This document shows, piece by piece, positions 44,230 to 57,298 of a stretch of 64,000 nt of DNA; within the stretch, counting starts at the first letter, position 1; the number at the start of each line of letters is the position of its first letter. The stretch comes from Cryptomeria japonica (taxonomy: Eukaryota; Streptophyta; Pinopsida; Cupressales; Cupressaceae). The notes beneath the pieces are model-generated. The model was not told the DNA's origin, searched no databases, and was given only the letters and a program-made list of their open reading frames with translations. The translations under genes were made by a program, and so were the position numbers. The DNA lies in NCBI RefSeq assembly GCF_030272615.1, contig NC_081410.1:291864457-291928456 (forward strand). Direction: 5' to 3'.

Positions 44230-47200
44230 TTCTACTTGAGAATTAATTACCTTCTATGCTTGTTCTTTCCATGACTGCAATTTTTTAACATCTCTATTCT
44301 CTTCCATAATCCTCGGCAACAATGTGTCTTGCATTTCATTGAAACCTTTCATCAATTCTCTTAATTTCTTCTCTAGATTCTCTGGCAAAGTCTGAAATTA
44401 TTGCAATAATTTTACCAACAAATAAGTTGGTTGAAGTGCTTGAGGTTTACCACCATGAAACTTGGAAGCCATGAACATCATTTTTAGTTCATTAGCTCTA
44501 TGCACTCACTTGCCAAATAATGGTGCATCTACCTCTTGATCCCTGTCAAAATTCTTTATGGCTTCAAACAACAAAAAATATAATGAATGAATACTATGTA
44601 AGCTACTATCAATCTTCTCATTTAAATGGCTCAAAACTATATTCACTATCTCCTTCTTTTCTAAGACTACTCTTTCCTCTATGTCTTTTATTTGGTGCTC
44701 CAATTCCTTTATTTCTCAAGCATGTGAGCCTTGGTCAGGTCAACTGAATATGTAGGCTCCTCAATAATTGGTTCCAATGCAGAAATAGAGGGTCTGATTC
44801 AAACAAGAGACTTAGAAGCTGATTCAGTGGGGGTGGTTGGAGGTGTTTGAGATGTTGATGTCAAATTAGGAGGGGCTTCTAATTGCCTTTGCTGCAATAA
44901 TTGAACTATAGTTTCTAATTCAATATTCTTATGTTGAACTTTGCTATACTCTGCAAATATATGCTCATATTTTCTTTGGTATTCCTCTTTATTCGCCTTT
45001 TCCCTCTTAGCTATTTCTTTTGCCAAACTTGCTACATTCACTGTTAGGTTAGTTGCTTCCACCACTGATGTCTCTAAAGCTCTTTTTATAATGAGACTTC
45101 CCCTTAAATTGGGGTTTATGTCTGCTATGTCAGGCTTTCTAGCCCCTTTATTTAACAACCATATTGCCAATGTGGCATATATTTGGCTGTAGCTAAACCC
45201 TTGCAATGCCAATCTAACTTCTTCCTTTGAATTATAGAAAGGCTATTGAGATTTCCTTATTGTATCAACAACTACAACATCTGCAATATCCCATTGCGGA
45301 AGAATCAATACCCCTACTTGGTCAACAATTCTTCTTTCCTCTGTAGGAGTGATGGGTTTAAATTCTTTCATCATTTCCCTTTAAACTTCTTCTTCAATTT
45401 CTTTATCATTTTTGTCAAGAGTTTGGTCCTTCTTCTCAGCACATCTACTTTTATACTCTTCAACTTTAGTTTTCTAGACCAACTATAAAAATGCCTAGCT
45501 GTGAACAAATGTCTCATCTTCCAAGAATTTGTCACATGCCTCCTTCCTTGTATTCTGAATAGATTTTCCTTGTATGTCCAGTGTAGTAAGGTCCCAATAT
45601 AATGACCTTGTTGGAGATGGAATTCCAACTTGCAACTCTTCATTACTAAGAATGATTACATTCTCCTCCTTTGGTTCCTGTGCAGGCTGTTCTTCATGTT
45701 TGTCAATTTTCTGCCTCTTAGATGGAGGAGGTGAAGGAAGAGGTGAAAGGATTCTTTCAGGGGGAGATTCAAAATCTATAATCACTACCCCCTTAAGAGG
45801 CCCATACTAAGGTTCAAGGGGTTTTTCTTGTTCCATTATCCCTTTCCTCTTCCTCTTTATCTCTTGTTCCTTTTCACTATCACTTTCATCTCTTATTCTT
45901 CTGTAAATAACCCCCCCTCTTGAAGGCATGTGAATAGGTCTCTCCTCCTTTGGTTCCCCTTTCTTCTAGTGATGCTTTTCTTTGTACTCGAGGCTTCTGC
46001 TGTGCAGGCTTTGATAGTGGCCTTTGTTGGGCTGCTAATGTTGGATGTTCTTCTCCTATTTCTTGGCCTCTTGTTATCTCCAATTGCTCAAACTCATCCA
46101 TTAAGTCATACATGACTTCACCAAAATTTCCTATCAAATAATCCATTTTCTTATAAAATGGTATGAATTCTATCAATGGGTCATACTTTGGATCCAATCT
46201 ATGGACTTTATCAAGCAACTTCTTATAAGCCATCCATCTCTCTTTTCTGACCTCTTGTTTATCCAAATCAAGTCTTCTAGAAAATCAAAATAATGAGGCA
46301 ACTGGGTTCCTTTGATTCTTTTTTCTAAACATTACATAAAAACCCTCTGGGTCACTATGCCTCTTGATGTTGACTCTCAAGCAATAAGGAGAAAGAACCT
46401 TTTCAAAATGGACCCATCCTCCTTCAAGAATTATAAAATATGGGATTATAGTGTAATGAGGGAAAAAAGTACCTTTATCTCTCTTTGTCAGCTCATCTTC
46501 ATGTATGCAACCCAATTGCCACATAACTTTTGCAAATCCTAATCTACGTGGAACCTTGAAAGGCAATATATGTGGTTGTCCATGAAAACCATACACTCTT
46601 ATAACTGTGCTCACATAATTAGGGATGATATCTCACCAATTATGCTCAAGTTTCAATTCTGGTCTTTTTCCCATTGGCCTCAAAAAATCATACAACTCCA
46701 CTGGAATCCTTGGTGGATTTACTATCAACCGAGACATAAGCCTAGATGCAAAGCAATTGTGAAATATTACATAGCTTGCATCCTTTCTGTTCCATGACAT
46801 ATCCATGCTCCGAACTTGTATTGGCATGTTTTCTCCATCCACCACCCTTCTCAACTCCATTTCTTCTGCAAAGAAATCTGCATTTTTGTACAAGATCATG
46901 TACATAAGCATGTAATACCAGTAGAATGAGGTACTAATGTCACCCTTTTTAATTTGTAGTAACCCCTCATGTATCTTGTCTGCAAGGTATGGAACAAAGT
47001 CATAAATTACTACAAAATGGGGGTGCTGAATCTAAATCCCCATGTGCATATATGCTTTTGGGATTATTGTGCCTTGGTGGAAACCTAAAATTTGACACAG
47101 TGTTAAAAAGGTAGCCTTGAAATGATGTGCAAAGGTATTAATTGGAAAAGGCTCTTCAACACTTGGGCAAATATAATACTAAGTATCTTCTGCCTTAGCC

Positions 47201-47706
47201 AAATGAGATGGGAGCAATCTTTCTCTGATTAAATACCTTGTCTTCTCATATTCTTTCTTTAGTTCCTCCAAATGAATAGGTTCCATGGATGCAAAAGGTT
47301 CATATATGTCAAAAATTTCCTAAAACTCCTCCCCACGGATGCTCAACACAACTTCTCCTTTGCTTCCCCTCACAACCCTTGAGATTGGGTCATACTTATT
47401 TGTCATTTCTCTCAGTAAATCCACATCCATGAATACAGTAGACGCAACTAACTTTCCCAAATCATATTGCCATGCCTATGAAAATGGGGCTGGTAGATTC
47501 CTCTGATCGAACCATAACTTAAACATGCTTAGCAAAGACATAGGCACCCTTGCATCTGATATCTTATAATGTTTGTCGACTAAACCCTCACCCAGGGTCT
47601 GTCCATGTACAAACCTCACCCATAGTCTATCCATGTCCAAGAAGTCATCATAGAGATTCCTCCTTTGATATTCAATATTACCAAAGTGTGGTCTTTGGGG
47701 TTCCAT
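44230..47706 (-). pseudogene. Large accessory ORF I, minus strand, family not recognised
   Basis: Read on the minus strand from 47706, a chain of blocks (47706-47476, 46911-46633, 46614-46285, 46266-45886, 45785-45495, 45212-44799, 44703-44506) plus linking decayed sequence forms one protein of about 1,100 residues. The N-terminal half looks globular (YDDFLDMDRLWVRFVHGQTL, GFHGQPHILPFKVPRRLGFA). The middle is Pro, Gln, Ser and Lys rich. A coiled coil follows (LAKEIAKREKANKEEYQRKY at about 45030). The order of globular part, charged hinge and coil mirrors the accessory ORF of G. No pol motifs or LTR pair. Function unknown. Confidence 0.6.
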
Positions 47707-48973
47707 TTATGAAAACCTAGGGTTCTTGATTTATGTTCTATAGGAAACAGAGGCTTTTCGAAAATCTTGAAGCTACTACAATATTAACTAGGATTTTAAA
47801 ATTCTACTCCAAATTCCTCACCCTAGTTTGTATCAAAACACTTTCCCTACAAATTGAAAGTAATCCCTATGCTCGAAAATTTAAAATTCACAAGAGAAAG
47901 GTACAACTTTGACTTACAGTTTTTTCACACTATGAACCCTAATTATGCGCTTCGAAAGCTTGCAACAATTTCCTTTAGCTCTTGAAACACTCTCCACTCT
48001 CGTTCGCATACCTTTGGTAATTGGAAATGGGCAGAAATTAGTCTTTTAATATCCTTATGTTGGCAGACCTACGTCCCATCCGCCATTATTGCTCATGCAA
48101 GCGATGAAATGACTCCAAATATTTTTGAAATGAGTTTGAATCTTCACCGTAGATTTGCCTCCATACTGGCGAATCAAACAGTCTTCATTAGTCAATCTGA
48201 CATTGACATCTATGCTGGCATATGACCCCACCTTTGTTCAATAAGAAAACTCCACTCCAATCTGCCTTAAAACTCATCCCTATGGCCCCACCTTCAACTC
48301 TGACCTCTCGACGTGGACATGTGGCATCATCCTGCAATGTCGCAGTGGTTAATACCCCTGCAACTTCTGATCATAGGATCACGGGGACCGTCTGATCAAG
48401 GCAACCTTTAATCTATTCGCTTGGTGACCATTCAACTTAGGCTACTAATGCTCAAGCACCTTTTGATCAGGTTCTAAAACATCTTCATCCATTTTCAACA
48501 CATGCAAAAAATATCACCGTCTAGTTGGCCGAGATTTAACTCATTCCCATTGACCTTTGATAAAATAAAGTATTAAAATTCTTTTTAAATATTTCTTTTG
48601 GGCAGCAATTTTGTGACACATGGCAGATCTGGGACAGATTGTAGCTCTCCACGATGCCACAATGAATATGACAGTCAACAAAAATCTTCGCGACATTGCA
48701 GGGACACTCAACAAAGAATATGAAACACTTAAGTAATAAATTCGACCACAGGAAGTCTAAGTTGAGGACCAAGACTTAGGAAAAACTAAAAACTAAATGG
48801 GACTGGGGTACATAATAAAGGACCTAGGGAAATAACATGGTCCCGCCAATGAATCAATGACATAAATTCATTTTAAAAGCCCAAAAAGGTAATGACAAAT
48901 TAGAACATTCTCAGGGATTACAAACAAAATCTTGACAAATGAAGAAGAAACCTATACCCTAAGCCATAAAAGG
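47707..48973 (-). other. Unassigned stretch upstream of accessory ORF I
   Basis: By position it would be the leader of the ORF I element on the minus strand. The frame at 48772-48536 has no recognisable motif. No LTR or primer site was recognised. Confidence 0.4.
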
Positions 48974-49945
48974 TGTTGTGCTCTGTGAAGTGTACCTATA
49001 CCTGCAACCACAATGCACTCAATAAATCATTACAAGCATGGTTAGAAGATTTAAATCAAAGAAAGACAAAACCATAGCTAATCGACTTATTGCCTCCTAG
49101 TAAATGCGAGTATGAAAAATGCTCTCAGATCTGATTATGCATATTCCAGTGACTTGACTACACCTAGATGGAGGATTTGAAAGATGAAAATGCATGATCT
49201 TAGCAAGAATAGCATGATTAAGCTACATGAATGATTGATATAGCATGATTAAGCAAAGATTTAAGCTAAAATTGAGCATGATAACATTGCTAAAACCAAT
49301 AAACTATAAGCTAGATGCCTATAATAAAAATGCATAAGATGAGAATGAGATGGGATGCCATCATGATATGAAATTGGGACCCTTTGAGCTCCAAAATGAG
49401 GTCTATTTATAGGATTTTCCAAGACTAGGGGTGATGTGGCAAGAATCAATGGTCAAGATTAATTTGAAGATATCAATGGTTAAATTGGAGGAAGTTGGCA
49501 AAGGGGGTTGGATTAAAGGGAACATCTATCATCTCTATGGTGACAAGTTTCAAGAGGCTTCTAGAAGAGGTTAGATGAAAGGGGACATGGTGGTAGGTAG
49601 AATGGGTTAGGTTTAGGAGTGGTAGAAGTTAGGAGAATTCGAATTTAGAAATTCAAATAATAGGAAAAGGCTAATTAATCTCAACAACTCATAATTGATT
49701 TATTTTAATTAATTAGGGATTTAGAAGAAATGATTTTGATGGAGGGAATTAGTTAATTTGAATTAATTAATTAAAGGGGTGAAATGAAATGAACCTATTA
49801 AATAAATCCTTAGATTTATTAATAAGTAGATGAAAGGGGAAATTTAATCAAATTGCTTAGTGAATCCAATTAAATTAGGAAGGAAGATTAATTAAATAAT
49901 TGCTTATTTAATTAATTATCTTCAGACCATTTTTAGGTGTATACA
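48974..49945 (-). repeat. LTR (i) of a D-family Tat element, minus orientation
   Basis: On the minus strand it starts TGTATACACC at 49945, directly after AGGGGCAAAA, and ends near 48974. It is 972 bp, against 1,144-1,145 bp for LTRs (ii) and (iii). It shares with them the GGTCTGAAGATAATT start, the AT-rich U3, a TATA-like box near 49404-49412 and the GTAATGATTTATTGAG end region. It is the 3' LTR of the element carrying the integrase at 52660-51836. Confidence 0.8.
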
Positions 49946-51835
49946 TTTTGCCCCTCTTTGAAGCGAGGTGTGATGACGCGTTGATTCAAAGAATAATCTA
50001 ATTTTGATGCTGATATTGGTTTGATAGGATGCTCCAGCTCTTGATTGCTAAATTCTGGTATGATGATACCCCCTCGGGAGATCAATTGAGATAATTGATC
50101 TTTGGAGTTTTGGCGAGATTGATATCCCGATAGATTTGATTTGATTTCTGTAACTGTGGTTTGATGAAAATGCGAGTTCTTCGATTAGCTTGATTGCTTA
50201 GATTGGTTAAGATTGAAAAATATTGATTGATTAGATTCAGTTTGGTTTCAAGAAGGATTCATCCAGTATAAGACAATGATGATCAAAGCGTCTGGTTTCA
50301 GGAAGGGTTCATCCTGTATAAGACATGATCAGAACGTCTGGTTTCTAGAAGGATACATCCTGTATAAGACATGAATCAGAATCAGATCATTTGGTTTCAA
50401 GAAGGATTCATCCTGTATAAGACGTGATAGAATCGATTAGGTTTGATTGATTGATTTGATTTGATAAGGTTGATTAGATAAAGAACTGATAGTTTGTTGA
50501 TATCAAGTTGCAGAAATATCTGGATATGCGGATGTTGATGCTGTTGAGAGAGATAGCATAAGATTTGGGCTAGGTTGATAATATCATGAGAGAGATGTGA
50601 GTCATTCATCTAATTGTGTATACACTTATGATGATGCTTTGAAGATTCCTGTGATAGATTTAACCTTGGATAAAAGGAGCTTGTAAGATCCCATGCAAGA
50701 ATGAAATGCAAGCTAAAATGCAAGCTAAAATGCAATGGAATGACCGGACCAGTCATTGGATTATTTTGCATTTTGTCATCACTGAGCTTTTGAAATGTGG
50801 GAAGTGAGTGCAAACATCGATGGTATAATTAAACCATGATGACCTGAGCACTTCTTTCCTGGATATTGATATAGCAAGTTAGCACAAGCATCGAGGTATA
50901 ATTGAACCGAGATGACCTGAGTGTTGCTTGCGTAAAACAGGCAGTATTAATCATTTCAATACACAAATAAAAAATGTCTTTAATGATATTTTGATGATCA
51001 TGTCCCAAGACAAATTTGCACATATTAATGATTAATTTTTAGACAGTAGACAAGAAAAATATCATGTTCCTTCCTTGTTCCTCTAGTCAAAGACATCCTG
51101 GAGTCACTCAGAAATCATGATAGCGAAAAGCAATTATAGAAAAGTTGAACAATCATGTTACAATCATTATCCAAAAGATATTATTCCACTGAAAAGTGTA
51201 TGATGTGCTTTGATTGATTTCGTGATAGCTTGATAGTTGCTAGTTTGATCTTGTGTTCAATGTTGGATGTGTCTCAGTTTTCACTTAATAAGAGTTGTCT
51301 AACTGTTTGTTCTACCTGTTTGATTAAGCTCAAAATGATCAAGAATTTGCCCCCAACTAGGTGTAGGATTTTTCCCCACGCCTAGAAACAAAGTTGTTGT
51401 GATATATCCAACGATCCAAACCATGTCAAGAAGCCACCTGGGATGTCTACATATGTACAAAGGCTTATGATGTATATGGATAGCACTGATGGAAGAATGA
51501 ATGCATGAACTAATAGATGGAAGAGCTAGCTAATAGATAGCGCCTATTTGCCAGGTTTTCACCATCTGTTTTTATTGCACTTTTTCTGATATTTGATTTG
51601 ATTTTTATTTATTTTTTATTTTTTTTGTAGGACATATTTTGAAGTCCTATCAATGGCTCTAGTTGGGGACGTTCATTTCTTTAGAATGAAGCGAGGATCC
51701 AGAATCTCAGGTGAAGCAGACCACTTACAAAGCAGACCAAAAAGGGAACAATCCGGACAAGACCACCCAACAAAAAAGAAACCTAATCTAAACTATGTAC
51801 AAGACCTACCACTACTGTTCATGGAAAAACTTATT
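49946..51835 (-). other. Post-pol region of the Tat fragment before LTR (i)
   Basis: It runs from the integrase stop to the polypurine tract. It contains GGTGAAAACCTGGCAAAT at about 51555-51572 (minus), as in C, a tandem array at 50236-50430, and the CTTTGAA...TTCAAAG pair directly before AGGGGCAAAATG (49940-49985). A short frame on the plus strand at 51653-51955 shows no motif. Confidence 0.6.
50236..50430 (-). repeat. Tandem array of ~50-bp units before LTR (i)
   Basis: Four copies of TGGTTTCAAGAAGGATTCAT followed by CCTGTATAAGACATGATCAG (plus-strand reading), with spacers of 45-60 bp. Related units occur before LTR (iii) at 63033-63160, so the array belongs to the element. Confidence 0.85.
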
Positions 51836-52660
51836 TCAAGTGAAATAATGTTTGAAGAACTGTCCATGAACTGGCAGTTCAAGAATATCACCATCAACAT
51901 CTTGGAGAAAATAAGAGTCTTCTCTCCACTTACTCTGGATCACATATGGGCCTAACCAAATAACATCAAATTTCTCATATTTTCCTTTTTCATCCAATCT
52001 GGAATTCCACATCAAGACTAAATCATTTACTTGGAAGCTCCTCGCAGTTTCTCCTCTGTTATATAAATTCTTAACCTGCATTTGCAACTTAGCATATGTG
52101 GTATGAGCTTCCCTTCTAATTTCATCCAACTCATTTAGAGCATCAATTATTAACTGTATCTCACTATCAATATCATCATCATAATCTTGGACAAACTTGT
52201 AACTTTCCATCAGGTTGTTCTGGGGTAACAATGCATGTATCCCATATACTAAGTCAAAAGGAGAACAACCTATTGCCTTCTTCATTATTACCCTGTCTGC
52301 CCAAACTACTAGTCTTAGCTTTGAGTCCCAAGCCTTCTTATTCCTTTCAAGAATCCTTTTGATGATTTTCATCAAACTTTTATTGCTCGATTCTGCTTGC
52401 CCATTGCCTTGTGGGTGGTAAGGTGATGAATTTGATATTTGAATCCCATGTTTTTCACAAAAATCTGTATATTATTTAGACCTAAAACACATTGCATTGT
52501 TTGATACTATTCTTTCTAGGCATCCAAACCTTGCCAATATATTACTCATCATAAAATCAAGCATAATCGTACTTGTTGCCTTATTGGTTGGAATTGCCTC
52601 AACCTACTTTGTAAAATAATCAGTGGCCACCAAAATTTAGGAATGAATGTACATAGTTTA
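51836..52660 (-). pseudogene. pol: Gypsy integrase fragment before LTR (i)
   Basis: Minus strand. From about 52625 it reads ATDYFTK, VEAIPTNKATS, then SNNA where the second catalytic aspartate (TDNG-type) is expected, then SPYHPQGNGQAESSNKSLMK with the third catalytic glutamate. TAG and TAA stops interrupt it. From 52375 it is open: GCSPFDLVYGIHALLP, then the GPY/F module YEKFDVIWLGPYVIQSKW, ending at 51836. Sequence upstream of 52660 is lost, so the zinc domain and RT are missing. Confidence 0.83.
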
Positions 52661-53502
52661 GTTGTATCTCAAACTAGTTCAAGAAATACTCCACTTTTCT
52701 CTGCATTAATGTGTTTGATCTTGTGGTTAGGTGGATGTGCTTATGAAATTTTTTCTACCCTAGTTTAGGTTTCAGGTGTTGAAATGTACCAAAAATATGG
52801 TTATTAACTTTCTATCACAAGATTGGGTTTTTTGGCTAATCGAGAATGAAATGTTCTATATCATCTTGCTTGTGCCATCTTAATTTGGCATGAAAATTTG
52901 AAAGGAGCACATGGGAATGTTGTTGAAAATTCTTGGAGTGTCTCCATGTGGTCTACATATTGGATTCTAAGCTCTATGGGATCACATGTTGTTTGTTTCT
53001 AACATTTTGAGAGATTTGCGACTATTTAGTTGTCAGGGCTTGCTTTCCAATGTGTTCCATGTATTTGGATGTTCAGGTTGGCTTTGGAGGGTGTGCAACA
53101 ATTATCTTGGGATAAGATAAGTCTTTAATGGATTTTCAATGTGTAATTTCTATTGATAGATTTATATTTAGGTCAATTAGTAAAGAGCTACACATTTCAT
53201 CAAAATGTTACCATGTTGTCGATTTGGAGTGATTTGTGTCAAATCTTGAATGGATGTTTATACTTGGGAATGAGTGTCAAGGATGTTTATGATCCTGTTT
53301 ATCTTTTAGATAGGACTGTACTTGGTTTTTTTGCTTTGCAGAGGTGTTTTGGGACAACCTAATGCATGTTTCATGTTTCTCATCTATGGATAACTTGGAG
53401 AAGAAATATTGGATGTTATGGAACATATATATTGAAGATCATTTGTTGTAGAGACATGTTCTCACGTGAACTTTCAAGGTGGATTAAATGGCATGTTGGA
53501 GG
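52661..53502. other. Unassigned stretch between integrase fragment and LTR (ii)
   Basis: Joined abruptly to the integrase at about 52660 and to LTR (ii) at 53503. AT-rich, with no motif that I can name. Confidence 0.4.
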
Positions 53503-54646
53503 TGTATACACCTAAAAATGGTCTGAAGATAATTAATTAAATAAGAAATTATTTAATTAATCCCCCTTCCCAATTTAATTGATTTCATTAGAAATTTGAT
53601 TAAATTCCCCATTCACTTGCTTATTAATAAATCTAAGGATTTATTTAATTAGTTCATTTCAATAGTCCCCTTTGATTAATTAATATAAATTAATTAATCC
53701 TCCCTCATTTAATTAATTTCTTCTAATCCCCTAATTAATTAAAACAAATCAATTTATGAGTTGTTGAAAGTTAATTAGCCTTTTCCTATTATTTGAATTT
53801 TTAAATTCAAATTTCCCACATGCCTCCTAACTTCTAACCACCACCTAACCCAACCACCCCCTAACTTAACCCATTCCACCTAATCCTAGGTTTAGCTAAC
53901 CCCATCCTAACCTCCTATGGGTTGGATATTCTCCCCTTGAGACACATGACACTAATGCCACATGTCTCCTCCCTTGGACACTTCCCCTCTTGTGGGCAAG
54001 ATTCCTTGACACTTCTCACCACAAAGATGACAAGTGTCCCTCCCTCCAACCTCTTCTCCAACCTCCTCCAATTTGAACCTTGATATCTTCAGACTCAATC
54101 TTGACCGTTGATTCCTACCACCTCACCCATGGCTTTATAAATCCTATAAATATCCCCCATTTGGAGCATAATGGATCCCATCTCATTCCATCTCAAGCAT
54201 TATTATTATAGGCATATCATTTCAAGCATTCTAGTTTAGTATTGTTATCATCTATTGCATCTTAGATCTAGCTTAATTTGATCATCTTCTAGTATAATTA
54301 TTTAATTATATAGCATAATCAATCTCTCATGTAGCTTAATTGCATCATCATTTAACATAATCATGCATATCATTAGCATAATTAGCTTCTTGGATCAATC
54401 TAGCTTAATCATGCATTTATCTAGCTTGCACATCATATCATTTTAAATCCTTCGTCTTGGTGTAGTCAAGTCACTGGGATTGCTCATCTAGATTCTAAGA
54501 AAATCTACACTCGCATCTCTTAGGAGGCGATAGGTCGTTTTGCCATGGTTTATCTTTCATTTGATTTCAATTTTCTAACTATGCTTGTAATGATCTATTG
54601 ATTGTTTGTGTTGCAGTTGCAGGTACCCTACTTAACAACCATGACA
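53503..54646 (+). repeat. LTR (ii) of the D family, plus orientation
   Basis: It starts TGTATACACC and ends ACCATGACA, 1,144 bp, almost the length of LTR (iii) and inverted relative to it. TATAAATATCCC at about 54145-54156 is the TATA region. It is followed by TTTTGGTGCCCACCGT, about 13 bases of a primer site, and then at about 54660 by minus-strand RT sequence. Confidence 0.85.
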
Positions 54647-54660
54647 TTTTGGTGCCCACC
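54647..54660 (+). other. Truncated primer binding site of LTR (ii)
   Basis: TTTTGGTGCCCACC matches the TTTTGGCACCCACC beside LTR (iii). Matching sequence ends within the tRNA-complementary stretch and inverted RT coding sequence begins. Confidence 0.75.
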
Positions 54661-55473
54661 GTTAAGATCTCTGAAGTCTGTTCATACTCTGATACTTTTA
54701 TCTGGTTTGGAAAAAAGAATGATGTTAGATACCCAGTTAGGATATGCTATAGGTCTGATGAATCCTACATCTAGTAATTTCTTTAGTTCTTCTTTGACAA
54801 GAAGATCGATATGAGGATGCATCTTCCTTAATTTATGTTTAACTGGTTTGGCTCCAGGACTGACATTTAAGTGATGTATAATAAGATGTGGATCCAACCC
54901 TAGCATGTTTGCATATGACTAGGTGAAATTGATTTGTCGTCATTTGAAGAAGTCTATATATGATTGCATTTCTTGTTCTGATAGAGAAGTTGTTGGATAT
55001 AGAGTCTTTGGTTGCTCTGTTGTCCCAGTGTTAACTACTTTTGTTGGTTCGATCAATATGGATGACCTTTCTTGATAGTATTTAGGTAAGGTGTCAAATC
55101 TCCCATCTTCTGATCCCTCGAGGAGGTTTTTACCATTAGATGCATCCTTTCTTTTTACTTTATCTCGGTCTAATGTTGTCAATAAATGGTTTTCAACATT
55201 AGAACTAATATTGTTTTCTTTATTTTCACTTTTGCGACTGGGAGATTTGGTACCCACTTGACTCAAAGATGTGTTGTTGAAATCCCTGGTGAAAGTCATT
55301 GCGGGTTCGATTGCATTAAGATATAAGGATATGGCATGGTCATTAGGAAAGGTATCAATGGCAGTATGTCTTTCATTTTCCCAGTCAATAAGTTTAGGAT
55401 GGATTAGAGGTAAAGGGTCCTAAGTTTGAGATGCTTCAGAGGTATTAAGGGTCATGATAGAGATGTCAAAGTT
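54661..55473 (-). pseudogene. pol: Element D reverse transcriptase, N-terminal part
   Basis: Minus strand. From 55299 an N-terminal extension parallels element C (KVKRKDASNGKNLLEGSEDG against the same stretch in C, then TSLSEQEMQSYIDFFK). RT proper begins LGLDPHLIIHHLNVSPGAKP, KHKLRKMHPHIDLLVKEELK, GFIRPIAYPNW and SKPDKSIRV, then a stop and DFRDLN. It breaks there, at the junction with the primer-site remnant of LTR (ii). The catalytic YVDD region is absent. Confidence 0.85.
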
Positions 55474-56560
55474 TTAGATATGTATTTCAATGTCTAGCAC
55501 GATACTCTCATCACAATGACCTCTCACAAGTAGCTCCTGATTGTCCTTGACTAAGTCCAAGTCACCCGAATGTGATTCTAATTCAGGTGGGCTAGTTCCT
55601 AACATTTGCCTTGCATACGCATGAACTACATTGACACCTATATCTTCTTCAAAGCAAGTTTCTTCCACTGATTGTTCAGAATGATAGGAATCCCATTCCC
55701 ATTCATTAGAGTCTGTCTCACTTGCAGCTTGCAATCTGCACATTTGTTCATATAGCATTTGATTTGTTTCTTCTATTTTTCTTGCTATATCTTTTCTTCT
55801 TGCATATTCACCTTCCTTTGGGCTGATATTGAGTTTTGTCAACCTTGCTATCAGCTCTTCTTGATTTGTACCACCTTCTTGTTCATTTTGATTAAGTGTT
55901 AATGGAGTTTGGGAGGTGCCTTTAGTTTATTTTTTTTCAGTTGATTAGAATCTTTTTTCTTTTGCCATTTCATGTTTGTTTGTTCTCGTTGCTTGGAAGA
56001 TGTTTCTTGCCTTTCAATTGTAAGTTATTATTGTCTATTTTCATGTTCATCTTTTTGTTGGCTAGAAGATGTGTCCTCTTGTAGAGTAACTTGTCCATAC
56101 CCTAATCCTAATTTGTCTGTGGCCTACTGAGTATGAGGTTGTATACGTTCAGAGATACCTTCTTTTCTTTTTCCTACAAAACTTGTTCCAGTGTATCCCA
56201 TTTTCTGAAGAACGTTGAATCCTTTTCCATATTGTTTTGTAGGTATTCTAACATTGTTGATCTTTTGTTGGACTTCGTCATCCTTGTATAGCCACTATAG
56301 CACATCTTTGTCTTATGTTTCCTCTAATAAGGTCCCAACACTAACAAATGTGCCATCAAATATTGGAAGCTATTTCACAATTGGTTGTTGTTTAGAGTTT
56401 GATGGTTTTCCATAGGATTTAGGAGAAAGTGGTAACTGTGATAGTGAATATTATTCGTTCCCTCGATCTCTTAGTTGCATTTATTTTTCCATACTTGACA
56501 AAATTGAGGCGTTTTCCTTGGATTGTGTGTTTGAAGACAATGCCTCCCTATTATGAGGAA
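55474..56560 (-). pseudogene. pol: Element D G-patch and linker segment
   Basis: Minus strand. A G-patch-like motif, YGKGFNVLQKMGYTG, lies near 56245-56200, followed by KRKEGISERIQP. Further on (55842-55474) SETDSNEWEWDSYHSEQSVE parallels the acidic NEWEW stretch of C. Several stops occur between 56560 and 55850. The order protease, G-patch, acidic linker, RT is the same as in C. Confidence 0.72.
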
Positions 56561-57259
56561 CAATGACCTCTTGAGCTGGTTTTAGATTACTACAGTATTG
56601 AAATGGATTTGAATATGCTGAGATCGTGATTTCCTACCCATTGTAGGGAAATTTTAGGCATTGATGATATGTTGATGGAATAGCTTGTATGTCATGTATC
56701 CAGGGTCTTCCCAAGAGTATGTTGTATGATAAATCTAGGTCTAGAACTTGACATGCGGTGTCTTTCTGCAAAGGTCCCACTTTGATGGGTAATATCATAA
56801 TTCCTTTAGAGGAACACTCTTCTTCAACATATACTTTGATTGTGATATTTTTTGGGGATCAACTACATCTTTAGAATAATGTAGAGCATAGACAAGACTC
56901 AATGAGCAAATGTTTAAGCCAGCTCCCCGATCTATTAGGACACATTTAACGTACATCTTATGAATGAGGACTTCAATATGCAAGGGAGTGTTATGGGGAT
57001 GTTGCAAGGACTTGTCATCTTCTTCGGTAAATGATAAGTAATGAGGGGTTGTGAGGTGCCCCACCATGGTTTGGAATTGTTCTACATCAAGATCTTTGGA
57101 CACTGTCATATCTACTAATGCTCTTTCTAGAATTTCTTTGTGTGCAGGTGAAAGCCTTAAAAGTTCTAAGATGGATATTTGCACGAGAGTTTTTTGTAGT
57201 TGATCCAGTAGGCTGTATTGTTTTGAAGTGGATGATGTGTTAGTTGTAGGACCTGGCAA
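56561..57259 (-). pseudogene. pol: Element D aspartic protease
   Basis: Minus strand. The frame at 57259-56795 contains LSPAHKEILERAL, DVEQFQTMVGHLT and CVLIDRGAGLNICSLS, the active-site region with DRG where C has DGG. After a frameshift near 56800, YNILLGRPWIHDI gives the second conserved block. It aligns well with 15956-16696 of C. Confidence 0.8.
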
Positions 57260-57298
57260 AACAAATTTGGCTTTGCTTCTTGTGATAGCATGAGAAGG

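Noticed and set aside
51653-51955. 100-codon plus-strand frame
   Set aside because: It overlaps the end of the minus-strand integrase and post-pol region and shows no motif.
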